A DNA stretch of 64,000 bases from Chroogloeocystis siderophila 5.2 s.c.1 (lineage in GTDB: Bacteria; Cyanobacteriota; Cyanobacteriia; Cyanobacteriales; Chroococcidiopsidaceae). The translations under genes were made by a program, and so were the position numbers. Position 1 is the stretch's first letter, and the number at the start of each line of letters is the position of its first letter. Under the pieces are notes generated by a model. It made no database searches. It saw nothing but the letters and a program-made list of their open reading frames with translations, and was not told the origin of the DNA. The stretch lies in contig NZ_MRCC01000009.1 in NCBI RefSeq assembly GCF_001904655.1, forward strand, positions 124,001 to 188,000, written 5' to 3'. Shown here piece after piece: positions 17,121 to 25,260 of this stretch.

Positions 17121-18140
17121 CTATGCCAATTGTCTAGATTGCTCTTGATGAATGCGACGCTTTTGACTGTTTGCTGTCATTCTTAAAGCAATAGCTTCGA
17201 TTTTTTTGTGGATTGAGTCAGGGAGAAACCACAGCGAGTAAGCTGCTGCTAAGGTTAAAAGTGTCCGACGTGGTTCTTCAAATAAGATTCGCCAATGAGT
17301 CGCGATCGCTTGATGCACAAGTCGTACAGCTTTTGATGTAGCTTGTACGCGGATTGCTCTACGAGCTAAAAACCTCAACTGATAAGCCTTCGCAGGACGC
17401 TCCCACTGTGCAATAAATTCTGGGGCGTAGCTTCGCGTCTTTGCTAGTACCTTTTCTAACGACTTTAGTTGTTCCAATTCATTGGTAGAAGCTCCTGTTG
17501 AATTGACGCGATATAATGTGAGCGCTTCGGGAATTCCTTCAATTTGCCAAGACGTTTGAAGTGCAATGCGCAGCCAACATTCAATATCCTCAATATGATG
17601 CAGTTGCTCGTCAAAATAACAGTCATGTTGAGCATCTGAATATTTAATCGCTTCTAAAACTTCACGCCGAATTACCGGAGCCGAGCCGTTACCGATGGGA
17701 TTGCGATAAAGTATGTACGATGGTGCGATCGCTTTTAGCTGCGATAACTGATAAATTCCTAATAATCCTCCCGATTCATCAATAAAAGCCGAGCGACAAA
17801 AGCTCACACCCACACTGGGGGATGATTCCAGATGCGCCAGATGTTTTTCTAGCTTTTGTGGCAGCCACACGTCATCGCCATCTAAAAACGCGATAATCTC
17901 ACCTTGCGCATGACGAATTCCAGTGTTGCGTGCTGCGGATACGCCACGATTTGCTTGGTGAATAATCTGAATTCTCGGATCGTTAAACTGCTGACAAATC
18001 GCCACACTCGCATCCGGTGAACCATCATCGACTATTAACAATTCCCAGTTTTGATATGTTTGTGCTACCACCGATGCTACTGCTGTAGCGATATACTTCT
18101 CGACTTTGTACACCGGTACGATCACTGTTACTTTTTTCAT
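17121..18140 (-). CDS. Glycosyltransferase family 2, tandem copy B
   Basis: This is the 339-aa paralogue of copy A. It shares VTVIVPVYKVEKYI, DDGSPDASVAICQQF and FLDGDDVWLPQKLEKH in the catalytic half, then diverges in the acceptor-binding half while keeping conserved stretches such as GIPEALTLYRV. It is the first gene of the run copy B, copy A, GH5 on the minus strand. The spacer to copy A is 9 bp. The pair probably adds similar sugars from the same donor to different acceptors in a surface polysaccharide. Confidence 0.92.
   Translation of the reverse strand: MKKVTVIVPVYKVEKYIATAVASVVAQTYQNWELLIVDDGSPDASVAICQQFNDPRIQIIHQANRGVSAARNTGIRHAQGEIIAFLDGDDVWLPQKLEKHLAHLESSPSVGVSFCRSAFIDESGGLLGIYQLSQLKAIAPSYILYRNPIGNGSAPVIRREVLEAIKYSDAQHDCYFDEQLHHIEDIECWLRIALQTSWQIEGIPEALTLYRVNSTGASTNELEQLKSLEKVLAKTRSYAPEFIAQWERPAKAYQLRFLARRAIRVQATSKAVRLVHQAIATHWRILFEEPRRTLLTLAAAYSLWFLPDSIHKKIEAIALRMTANSQKRRIHQEQSRQLA
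17770..18140. repeat. Direct repeat B: 5' part of glycosyltransferase copy B
   Basis: This is the partner of 16741-17111. The two copies lie 1029 bp apart in direct orientation, so recombination between them would delete or fuse the genes. Confidence 0.92.
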
Positions 18141-18469
18141 TTTGAGATGTATTTTTTAGAAATATATAAATTCTTCTTTGGGTAATGTTTCAGGATTAAT
18201 AAAAATGCTGCAAATAGCCCCCATAATTCTCATGTTTGAGGAAATTACAACGCTAAAATCTTCTAGGGTGGGGGAAATAGAAACTGCTATTATTCTTCTA
18301 GTAAATATCAAACTAGATTCTCCCAATTTCAAAAAATTATATGATCGAAAACCAAAAAGTATGTCTTATTTAGGTCTATATTATGGTGTATTTATGTGTA
18401 AGAATTGTCTCTATTTAGGAATTTAGATAAAGTAGAAGTGTTTGCATTAATATAGAGTTCTATTAGGTA

Positions 18470-18483
18470 TTCAGATATCTGAA
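18470..18483. promoter_or_regulatory. Perfect 14-bp palindrome upstream of yjdF
   Basis: TTCAGATATCTGAA is self-complementary over all 14 bases. It lies 80 bp upstream of the yjdF start and 12 bp from a second, longer palindrome. It is a candidate operator or half of a paired site. Confidence 0.4.
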
Positions 18484-18495
18484 AGTTTGGTATAT

Positions 18496-18515
18496 ATTCT
18501 ATATGCATATAGAAT
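18496..18515. promoter_or_regulatory. Perfect 20-bp palindrome upstream of yjdF
   Basis: ATTCTATATGCATATAGAAT is self-complementary over all 20 bases. It lies 48 bp upstream of the yjdF start, a position typical for a dimeric repressor site. No regulator gene is adjacent. Confidence 0.5.
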
Positions 18516-18563
18516 TATTTCGCTTCAGGCAACGCAGAATTTTTATGATGATTGGAGTTGGAA

Positions 18564-18974
18564 TTGAAGCTGACAATTTTATTTAACGGTCAATTTTGGG
18601 AAGGCGTAGTTGAAATAAACTACGAAGGTTGTTTTAAAGCCGGAAGACATATATTTGGTTCAGAACCTAAAGATCCTGAAGTTTTGAACTTTGTAATCCA
18701 TTCCGCACTGAGAATTTTAGAAAATACCACTTCTTCAATAGAATTAAATGTATGTGAAGAAAAGAAAGTTAATCCTAAGCGTCTTGCAAGAGAAGTTGCC
18801 AAAGAGTCTGTCAGAGGCGTGTCTACAATGGCACAGGAGGTAATTCAACGCGAGTTAGAAACTCGAAAAAAGGAAAAGAAAGTGGTTTCTAAAGCTCAGA
18901 AAGAAGCCGAAAAAGAGCAAAAACGTTTACTTGCGCAGCAAAAAGCAAAAGCAAGACATCGTGGTAAAGGTTAA
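18564..18974 (+). CDS. yjdF: YjdF family protein (DUF2992)
   Basis: The 136-aa protein starts KLTILFNGQFWEGVVE and ends in a Lys/Glu/Gln-rich coiled tail with KAKARHRGKG. Both are hallmarks of the YjdF family, known mainly from Firmicutes. There, yjdF genes are often controlled by an RNA that senses azaaromatic compounds; the protein's role is unknown. I chose the TTG at 18564 because GGAG stands 6 nt before it and because family members begin with MKLT. A TTG four codons upstream is also in frame. The gene stands alone behind two palindromes, with a pseudogene convergent to it. Presence in a cyanobacterium suggests horizontal transfer. Confidence 0.82.
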   Translation: MKLTILFNGQFWEGVVEINYEGCFKAGRHIFGSEPKDPEVLNFVIHSALRILENTTSSIELNVCEEKKVNPKRLAREVAKESVRGVSTMAQEVIQRELETRKKEKKVVSKAQKEAEKEQKRLLAQQKAKARHRGKG

Positions 18975-18984
18975 GCAATCTACC

Positions 18985-19755
18985 TTAATAAGATAATAAG
19001 ATCATTCCTGCTACTTGAGGATTAAAATGACTAAGAAAGATAGTAGGGCAAGAATGACTTAGAAAATATTTTTGACAAAATTCAGGTGTTGTATTATTGT
19101 CTGTATATTTTGCTCTTTGTAAATTATCTATTTGCAGATTTACTTGATACAAATTAGTTCCAATTAACACTGATTTCTGTAAGTTGACTTCTGCCAATTC
19201 AGCGTTTTGTAGATTAGCTCCTATCAAATTAGCATTTTGTAAGTTAGCTTATTCCAAAATATATTCTTGGAGATTGGCTTTTAATAAAGTAGCATTTTAT
19301 AAGTTAGCTCTTGCCAGAATAGCTTCCTGTAAATTGGCGTTAATTAAAATTGCATTAGAAAGTTAAATATTAACCAAACAAGCTTTCTGGGACGCTAAAC
19401 CTGCTAAACTTTGTTGTTCCCACTCTAGCCAAAACCAAGGAATTCTTCTAGGTGTACTATTTAAAAACTCAAGGGCTTGGCTCCGCCTACCACTTCCAGG
19501 TTGATCGTATGCTGCGGTAATTACTTGCCATACTTGATAAATTTCTGTATTGCGCTGTTGGTGTTCGTTAAAAATAACGAAAATTGCAGTAGAAAGAATT
19601 GATAAATTACTAACGAGTTGAATAATTTCTAACCGTCTCTCCAATGAGGCAAATGTTGCTAAAATCTTAGCTTGCTTCATTGGTAAAATATGATTCCTGC
19701 AACGCTTGCGATGTTCTCGTTCTACTTGAGATACTTGCTTAATTAGGTTTTTCAT
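18985..19755 (-). pseudogene. Pentapeptide-repeat protein with three in-frame stop codons
   Basis: One continuous reading frame runs from the ATG at 19755 to 18985 but is cut by TAA codons at 19363-19365, 19297-19299 and 19249-19251. The N-terminal part has a hydrophobic helix (SNLSILSTAIFVIF) and a segment WQVITAAYDQPGSGRRSQAL that typically precedes pentapeptide repeats in cyanobacterial proteins. The repeats A(N/D)LxX then run through all three stops without a frameshift, and a non-repeat tail ends at 18985. The repeats themselves remain recognisable. The gene is therefore recently or slowly decaying, and the first 130 residues could still be translated. Confidence 0.8.
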
Positions 19756-19834
19756 GAGAATCTAGCAGCCTAAATAATCAATCTCCTGCATAAATTTCAG
19801 ATTTGCACCTGAAATCGGGAGTATGTTTCGCAAG

Positions 19835-20731
19835 CTAAATTAATAATGCATCGATTAATCGTCTCCACGCTACGAGATCGCCATTTTTAAATGTAAGAAG
19901 ATCAGTCAAATCATCAAAATCTCGATGAATTCCATCCTTATACTTTTTAACTTTATCTTCGAAAGAATTTACTTTTACATTATCTGTCTTACCCTGAAGC
20001 AAAAAATTGCAATAATAGTCAAATAAATCTATCAGTATTTGGAAGGGAAGGACTAAGTCTTCATAGTTTAGGTTTTGACAATACTCGTTGTATTCCTCTA
20101 GCATTCCTCGAATGATCAGATATTCTAAATAGTTGAGTTTGACAAAAGGATTGTTAGGAAATTTCTGTAATGCATCTTGCATAAGCTGCATCGACCGAGT
20201 AGGTTCATTTTGCTTTAATAAGAAAACTGCGTACCGTTTCACTGCCCAAGTGTAAGCAGGATTTTTAGTCAAAACCTCATTGTAAACTTGTTCTGCTACT
20301 TCTATACGGTTGTACTTTTCTAAGAAATAAGCATAATGCGAGAGTGTCCACAAGTCCTCACCATAACCATTCTGTAAAGCTTTTTGATACCACTCATAAG
20401 CGCGATCCATCAGAAAGTTTCGCTCTAAAACGTAAGCGTAGTAGTTGGCTCCTTCACTTCGATTTGTGGTAAATGCTTGTTCAAGATGATGCAGCGAGGT
20501 TGCGTAGTCGTAAGTTTTACCATAGCATTGACCAATTCCGTAATGAAAGTCTGCTGTTTGTTGGTGCTTCAGCAAGTGTTGATAGAGTTTGGTTGCTACT
20601 TTGTAGACATCTTCTGTACGTAAAAAATCTGCAACTTCAGCAATTGATGCGATCGCATATTCTTGATATTGGTTAAGAATCTTTTCATACTCATGATTTC
20701 GAGCAAGATTCATCAACTCGTTTTCTATCAT
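19835..20731 (-). CDS. TPR-repeat protein beside NACHT ATPase
   Basis: The 298-aa soluble protein is made of about six tetratricopeptide-like helical pairs (residues 40-215; for example ATKLYQHLLKHQQTADFHYG and ANYYAYVLERNFLMDRAYEW). A non-repeat C-terminal domain ends in AWRRLIDALLI. TPRs mediate protein contacts, and no catalytic motif is visible. The gene starts 23 bp after the stop of the HTH-NACHT gene and is read with it, so the pair probably forms a small operon. It may be a partner or sensor for the STAND ATPase. I do not recognise a closer family. Confidence 0.7.
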   Translation of the reverse strand: MIENELMNLARNHEYEKILNQYQEYAIASIAEVADFLRTEDVYKVATKLYQHLLKHQQTADFHYGIGQCYGKTYDYATSLHHLEQAFTTNRSEGANYYAYVLERNFLMDRAYEWYQKALQNGYGEDLWTLSHYAYFLEKYNRIEVAEQVYNEVLTKNPAYTWAVKRYAVFLLKQNEPTRSMQLMQDALQKFPNNPFVKLNYLEYLIIRGMLEEYNEYCQNLNYEDLVLPFQILIDLFDYYCNFLLQGKTDNVKVNSFEDKVKKYKDGIHRDFDDLTDLLTFKNGDLVAWRRLIDALLI

Positions 20732-20754
20732 TATTTGTACCTATTCAATATTGT

Positions 20755-23118
20755 TTAACTTGCTTGAAAAGCAGTTTTGTGCCAAAGTGACAATGCTTTA
20801 ATTTCGGTAAGTGGTAGTAACAAATTGTCTTGAATTTCTTGCCGCACTCGATTGCTGAGATAACAGCTATCGTTCAGACAATCTATCAATAATTGGTTGG
20901 CATCGTAGTATTGTTTAAGTATTTCCATCTGCTGACGGCTAAACTGCCAATCGTAACCAAAATCGCGGTAGGAAATAGAGATGACCTTTAATTGTTCTAT
21001 CCAAGAATTACCGTTAGCTTCCCACCACAGGTCAAATTCACTCTCGTTAAGTGAGCCGAATACTTGTGATTTGAGTTGTTCCAATTCTTGCTCAAGCTTA
21101 GGATCGACAATACTAGCACGGTTGATTGCTCGTTCAAGAACACGCTTGAAAGTCAGGATGCGCTTGGGAGTATCTTTAATGACATGATTAAGCGCCAGTG
21201 TCCGATCAAGCGCCAGGTCAAGTGCAAGCTCGTCATTTATTTTACGAGTCATTGTCGGCTCAAGCGCACGCGATAAATCTAAAGTACTACTGAATAGATT
21301 AGAAGTTCGTGATACGTCAAGGTCAAAATAGAAAGCTCGTGCGAGTACCAACTTTTGTAAACACATACTACGAGCTTTTTGGCTAACCCAAGTGAGAAAC
21401 GCTTGTAATTGATCATCTGTTGCTAGGAGTTGATCGACATGTTGCTTCATTAACAGCAGCAGATAGTCAGCATTTCGTAGCATACTAGCGCTAAACAAAA
21501 ATACTTCTCGCCAGCGCTTCTGTGTGCTATGACTAACCAGTTGTCGTAACCCTCGCTCTAAAGCATCAGGATTGGGATTGTCAACAATTTTCTGCGCTGT
21601 GAAATACTCATGAAATGTCAAGTGTGAAAACGAATAAATTCCCCTAGCGCGTTCCACTAACAACCCATGTTGAGCTTCGATTGATTTGAGAATGACTTCG
21701 CTATCGAGTTGGAATGCTTGAGTTGCCGTGACGCTAGTCGGTAAGCTACGAATATAATCAGCAATGTACTGTTCTAACTCTTGCTGACGGAAGAAGTATT
21801 CACCTTGTTCAAACGTCTGAAAAGCGATTTGGCTAAGTAGATCTTCCTTGTGTTTCACTGACAAGTTTTTGTAGACTTGCTCGCGTTCAATGTTACGCTT
21901 AGCATCCCATTTTTTGAGCAGTAGATTAATTCCTTCTTTGTAGAACTGCGTGCGATTAGTAGGAAAACTCGATGTTTCTGCAAATACTAGACATGTTAGC
22001 GTTAGTAATAACGGATTAGTCGCGATTTCGCGGATTGTAGCGTTTTGTTGGAGCTTTTGTAGAAAATTTGTACTTTCCTCGTGCGAAGCAAACCAGTTGT
22101 AAGCAAAACTGGCGATTTGCTCTGCATCAAAGTCAGCAATTTCTACCTCAGTAAACTCTTCAAAGGTATATTCGCGGGTTGCAATTCGACAAGTCAAGAC
22201 AAAATGGCAATGAAGAAACTTCGCTACAAAATTTCGGATTTCTTGAACAACGCGATAGCAATCTTTCTCCTGGACCTCGTCAAGTCCATCGAGTAAGACG
22301 AGCGCCCTACCATTAATTAATATTTGAGTTGTGATCGCGCTATCTATAATTCCACAGGTGGTAAACTGCTCGGCTATGTACTCAAGCAAGCTTGGCTGTT
22401 CGGGTGTTTCTGCAAAGTCTTTGAGCGCGATTAGGATGGGGACTCGATTGGCTTGTAGCTTTCCGTTGATGCATTGTAAAGCAATGTGCTTCAAAAAAGT
22501 CGTTTTACCTGCACCTGGTTTACCCAATATGACTAACTTGGTATGCTCTTGGAGTGCTTCTAAACCTGATATTGAGCTTTGAGTCACTTCCCCTAAGTTT
22601 GGACGCTCAAATTCCTCTGGAACGCAAACTTTGAGTAAATCGGCGAGTTCTAGTCGGCGTCGCCCCGTAATTTTTTTGAGTAGGTTAATTTTGGTATAAA
22701 TGTTGTTTAATTCAACGGGCTGAGACATATCTAGTACTCGCATTAGCCCGTACCTTTGTTCAATTGCGGTACGTAGTTTGTTGCGTACCTCTTGTACTGC
22801 TATATCTATGTCACACCGGCTACTGAAGTTAGTTAACGCTATCTGAGCAAATTCAACTTCCTCTCTTAAGTCCGCAGTTTCTTCCTCCCAGGTTTCTAGT
22901 TCAGCAACATCTTGCCAAGGTAATTCCAACCTTTGACAGATTTTATGAAAGTTTTCTCGCCCTACTGGTTTGCCAGCAAAGAACTTTTGCACTGTCGAGC
23001 GCGAGACTTCTAACTCATCTGCCAAGTCAAGTTTGGTTGCAAACATCAACATAGCCCGATTGGCGCGGTTAAGTCCTTCCGGTGATGCTCTTAGCGATCG
23101 CCCTGCCTGTACTTTCAT
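20755..23118 (-). CDS. HTH-NACHT STAND ATPase, putative signalling or defence protein
   Basis: The 787-aa protein begins with an XRE-like helix-turn-helix (about 22-72, DELEVSRSTVQKFFAGKPVG). After a linker it has a NACHT module: Walker A GKPGAGKT at 199-206, Walker B LVLLDGLDEV at 273-282, sensor-like HFVLTCR, and winged-helix elements such as FLSHLT-like FSHLTFHEYFTAQ. A long helical C-terminal region (about 530-787) replaces the WD40 or LRR sensors of other STAND proteins. NACHT proteins include bacterial antiphage factors (bNACHT), and this architecture is widespread in cyanobacteria. The biological role here is inferred only. It heads a possible operon with the TPR gene. Confidence 0.85.
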   Translation of the reverse strand: MKVQAGRSLRASPEGLNRANRAMLMFATKLDLADELEVSRSTVQKFFAGKPVGRENFHKICQRLELPWQDVAELETWEEETADLREEVEFAQIALTNFSSRCDIDIAVQEVRNKLRTAIEQRYGLMRVLDMSQPVELNNIYTKINLLKKITGRRRLELADLLKVCVPEEFERPNLGEVTQSSISGLEALQEHTKLVILGKPGAGKTTFLKHIALQCINGKLQANRVPILIALKDFAETPEQPSLLEYIAEQFTTCGIIDSAITTQILINGRALVLLDGLDEVQEKDCYRVVQEIRNFVAKFLHCHFVLTCRIATREYTFEEFTEVEIADFDAEQIASFAYNWFASHEESTNFLQKLQQNATIREIATNPLLLTLTCLVFAETSSFPTNRTQFYKEGINLLLKKWDAKRNIEREQVYKNLSVKHKEDLLSQIAFQTFEQGEYFFRQQELEQYIADYIRSLPTSVTATQAFQLDSEVILKSIEAQHGLLVERARGIYSFSHLTFHEYFTAQKIVDNPNPDALERGLRQLVSHSTQKRWREVFLFSASMLRNADYLLLLMKQHVDQLLATDDQLQAFLTWVSQKARSMCLQKLVLARAFYFDLDVSRTSNLFSSTLDLSRALEPTMTRKINDELALDLALDRTLALNHVIKDTPKRILTFKRVLERAINRASIVDPKLEQELEQLKSQVFGSLNESEFDLWWEANGNSWIEQLKVISISYRDFGYDWQFSRQQMEILKQYYDANQLLIDCLNDSCYLSNRVRQEIQDNLLLPLTEIKALSLWHKTAFQAS

Positions 23119-24148
23119 ATTTACAATGAGTAAAACCCTACTGATGGTATTTAGAGTTAATTTAAAAAGTTGGAAAACTAGCCTGGAAGAACACTCAAAT
23201 TAGCTAATTTTTCTTAATTATATACTTACAGACTTATTCAGTCTGTATTCGCCACAACAATCAATATTTTCTAGTCCTTATCTAGCTTGCCACTTTTACC
23301 AAAATATATCTGAGGTAAGCCCACCTAATTAACCAAGTTCTTTGTGACCTATAATTTCAATGACCCTGGTATTTTTTTACACTAGATATATGTCATTGCT
23401 TATCCCTTAAAACTGCTAATAGTAATAAATGACTAATTATTGTTTGCATCAGAGTAAAAATCAAAACTATAATAATCCTTCCTACTTTAGCGTTGTTTTT
23501 CTTCTTCCTTAAGAGAGATTAGAATGTAAATGGTACATATAACAGAAGAAACAGTTTATCAATATTAAAAAAAACTTAAGTTGTATTAAAAGCAACAAAC
23601 TATTAGAAAAAACTTACCAAATTGATTATATACAAAAAAAACACATAAAATACACATCTTTAAACCCTGATAAGGCTTGATTAATTTATGAGATATGCAA
23701 AACTATAAAGCAACTTGTAAATGATGCGCCTTGCATCAAACTTGATAGAGGAAGCACTGGTGACTCTCCTTTGCCTAGTTCTAATGACAAATCGCTAGAG
23801 AGCCGATCGAATATTTGTTTTGGAGCTAGAGCTTTTATTGTTTATCAGTCAACTCTATGTTTTAGGATGCTTGTGAAAAATTGATTATATGTTTTCTAGT
23901 AATTCACATTTCTTTTTAGCATCATTAACTGAATTTCTGGTAGCTTTTACAATTAGTCAACAGGAGTAATCAACGTAATTTGCTTAAATTATCATTTGAG
24001 GAGATGATAATCAGCATTGCTTTTATTAATGACTGGAACGCGGAGTGATTTAAGTCATCAAAGTAATAGCCAAACTGAAAATAAATTAGGTATTGAACAG
24101 ACGAATAACTATCGTGGCATATTGATATCTAAGCATTAAATTTAACCA
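23119..24148. other. One-kilobase AT-rich gap
   Basis: The gap lies between divergent genes. I see no ORF with coding character, no tRNA and no clear repeat. Long A and T runs occur around 23560-23660. It probably holds the promoters of the NACHT gene and of the folate-reductase homologue. Confidence 0.5.
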
Positions 24149-25057
24149 ATGATTGCTGTAAATAGGTTAAAAACATTGTTAAATGCTGGTTATTTTGTTG
24201 TGTCAGCTGAGTTAACACCACCGCGACATTACAAAATAAAGCCATTAATTAGCAAAGCAGAAAAAATTGCTGATTATGTAGATGTAGTGCATTTAAATGA
24301 CAACGCGCTGTCACAAGCACGGTTATCTAATGTTGTAGCCGCACATTTAATTCAGCAAATAGGAATTGAACCTGTTGTGCAGCTTACACTACGTCATAAA
24401 AATCGAATTGCTTTGCAGAGTGACTTATTAGGGCTAGCGGCACTGGGAATTCGCAACGTGATGATTTTAGGAGGCTATCCCTGTTCAATTGGTAGCGATC
24501 CAGAAGCAAAGGAGGCAAATGATATATCTGCAATTGATGCGATCGCCGCAATCCACAACTTAACAACCTATGGAAAAATGTTTAATGGAGACGCGATCGC
24601 GCCCGCACCTGACTTTTATATCGGAACCATCGCCCTTCCCTATGCCACGCCGGATAAATTGGATGAGAGTATGGCGCTTTTGGAGGCAAAAATTGCTCGC
24701 GGCGCACGTTACATTCAACTACAAGCAACTTTCGATCTAACTGCAATGCAGCAATGGATGGCAGAAGTTGTGAAACGAGGGTTGCATCAGCGAGTTCATT
24801 TTATTGGAGCAGTCTTTCCTTTTAGTAGCTGGAAAGGACTTGAGTTTTTACAGAAAATGCCAGGCTTCTACATTCCTAATGAAGTTGTCGAGCGCATCCG
24901 CAGGGGTGATTGTAAGTCAGAAAGCCTAAAAATTACTTTAGAGCTAATTGAAGGTATGCAAGCAATCGAAGGCATTCGCGGCATTCATTTACGATTGATT
25001 GGTTCGAGTGATTGTTCTCAAATTGTCCAGTTAGCAGGGTTACGGCAATTCGCTTAG
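24149..25057 (+). CDS. Methylenetetrahydrofolate reductase family protein
   Basis: The 302-aa product belongs to the MTHFR (PF02219) TIM-barrel family, which reduces 5,10-methylene-THF to 5-methyl-THF with FAD. Supporting segments are FVVSAELTPPRH at the first strand, HLNDNALSQARLSN, VVQLTLRHKNRIALQSDLLG, VMILGGYPCSIGSDPEA and ARYIQLQATFD. It lacks a C-terminal extension. It is transcribed toward the polyketide genes and ends about 200 bp before KS-alpha. It could supply methyl groups or be an F420/other-cofactor homologue. Whether it belongs to the biosynthetic locus is uncertain. Confidence 0.85.
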   Translation: MIAVNRLKTLLNAGYFVVSAELTPPRHYKIKPLISKAEKIADYVDVVHLNDNALSQARLSNVVAAHLIQQIGIEPVVQLTLRHKNRIALQSDLLGLAALGIRNVMILGGYPCSIGSDPEAKEANDISAIDAIAAIHNLTTYGKMFNGDAIAPAPDFYIGTIALPYATPDKLDESMALLEAKIARGARYIQLQATFDLTAMQQWMAEVVKRGLHQRVHFIGAVFPFSSWKGLEFLQKMPGFYIPNEVVERIRRGDCKSESLKITLELIEGMQAIEGIRGIHLRLIGSSDCSQIVQLAGLRQFA

Positions 25058-25076
25058 AAACAAACCACATTGGCGA

Positions 25077-25092
25077 AGCCTTCTTGAAGGCT
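25077..25092. terminator. Hairpin after the folate-reductase gene
   Basis: AGCCTTC and GAAGGCT form a perfect 7-bp stem around TT, 20 bp past the stop codon. No T-run follows, so intrinsic termination is doubtful. It may be a repeat element instead. Confidence 0.3.
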
Positions 25093-25260
25093 AGAACACA
25101 GGGAATGTTTCTGCACAATTAAAGATTGCTATATCTACACGGTGAAAGTGACTATCGATATTTGTAGTTAATCTGATTGCCTCATATCTGCATTGTCATT
25201 CAGATCACAATTAGCTCGATGGAAGCTATATTAAACAGTTTTCTTACTAAAAATTAAAGA

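Larger units (their letters stand above)
18141..18563. other. Divergent intergenic region between glycosyltransferase and yjdF
   Basis: The 423 bp are AT-rich and lie between divergent genes, so they carry promoters in both directions. Two perfect palindromes at 18470-18483 and 18496-18515 are the notable content. An 82-codon ORF at 18178-18426 looks spurious. Confidence 0.6.

Noticed and set aside
18178-18426. 82-codon plus-strand ORF between glycosyltransferase B and yjdF
   Set aside because: No family resemblance, AT-rich random composition, no good ribosome site, and it lies in a promoter-containing gap.
18430-18563. Possible yjdF riboswitch before the yjdF gene
   Set aside because: The leader is short and AT-rich and I see only two DNA palindromes, not the multi-stem RNA. 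A covariance-model search would be needed to claim it.
18985-19755. TAA recoded as Gln in the pentapeptide gene
   Set aside because: One stop fits a Gln position, but the others do not clearly, and every other gene in the window uses TAA as a normal stop.
24004-24048. 14-codon ORF after GAGGAG upstream of the folate-reductase gene
   Set aside because: The ribosome site touches the ATG, spacing is unusable, and nothing marks it as a leader peptide.
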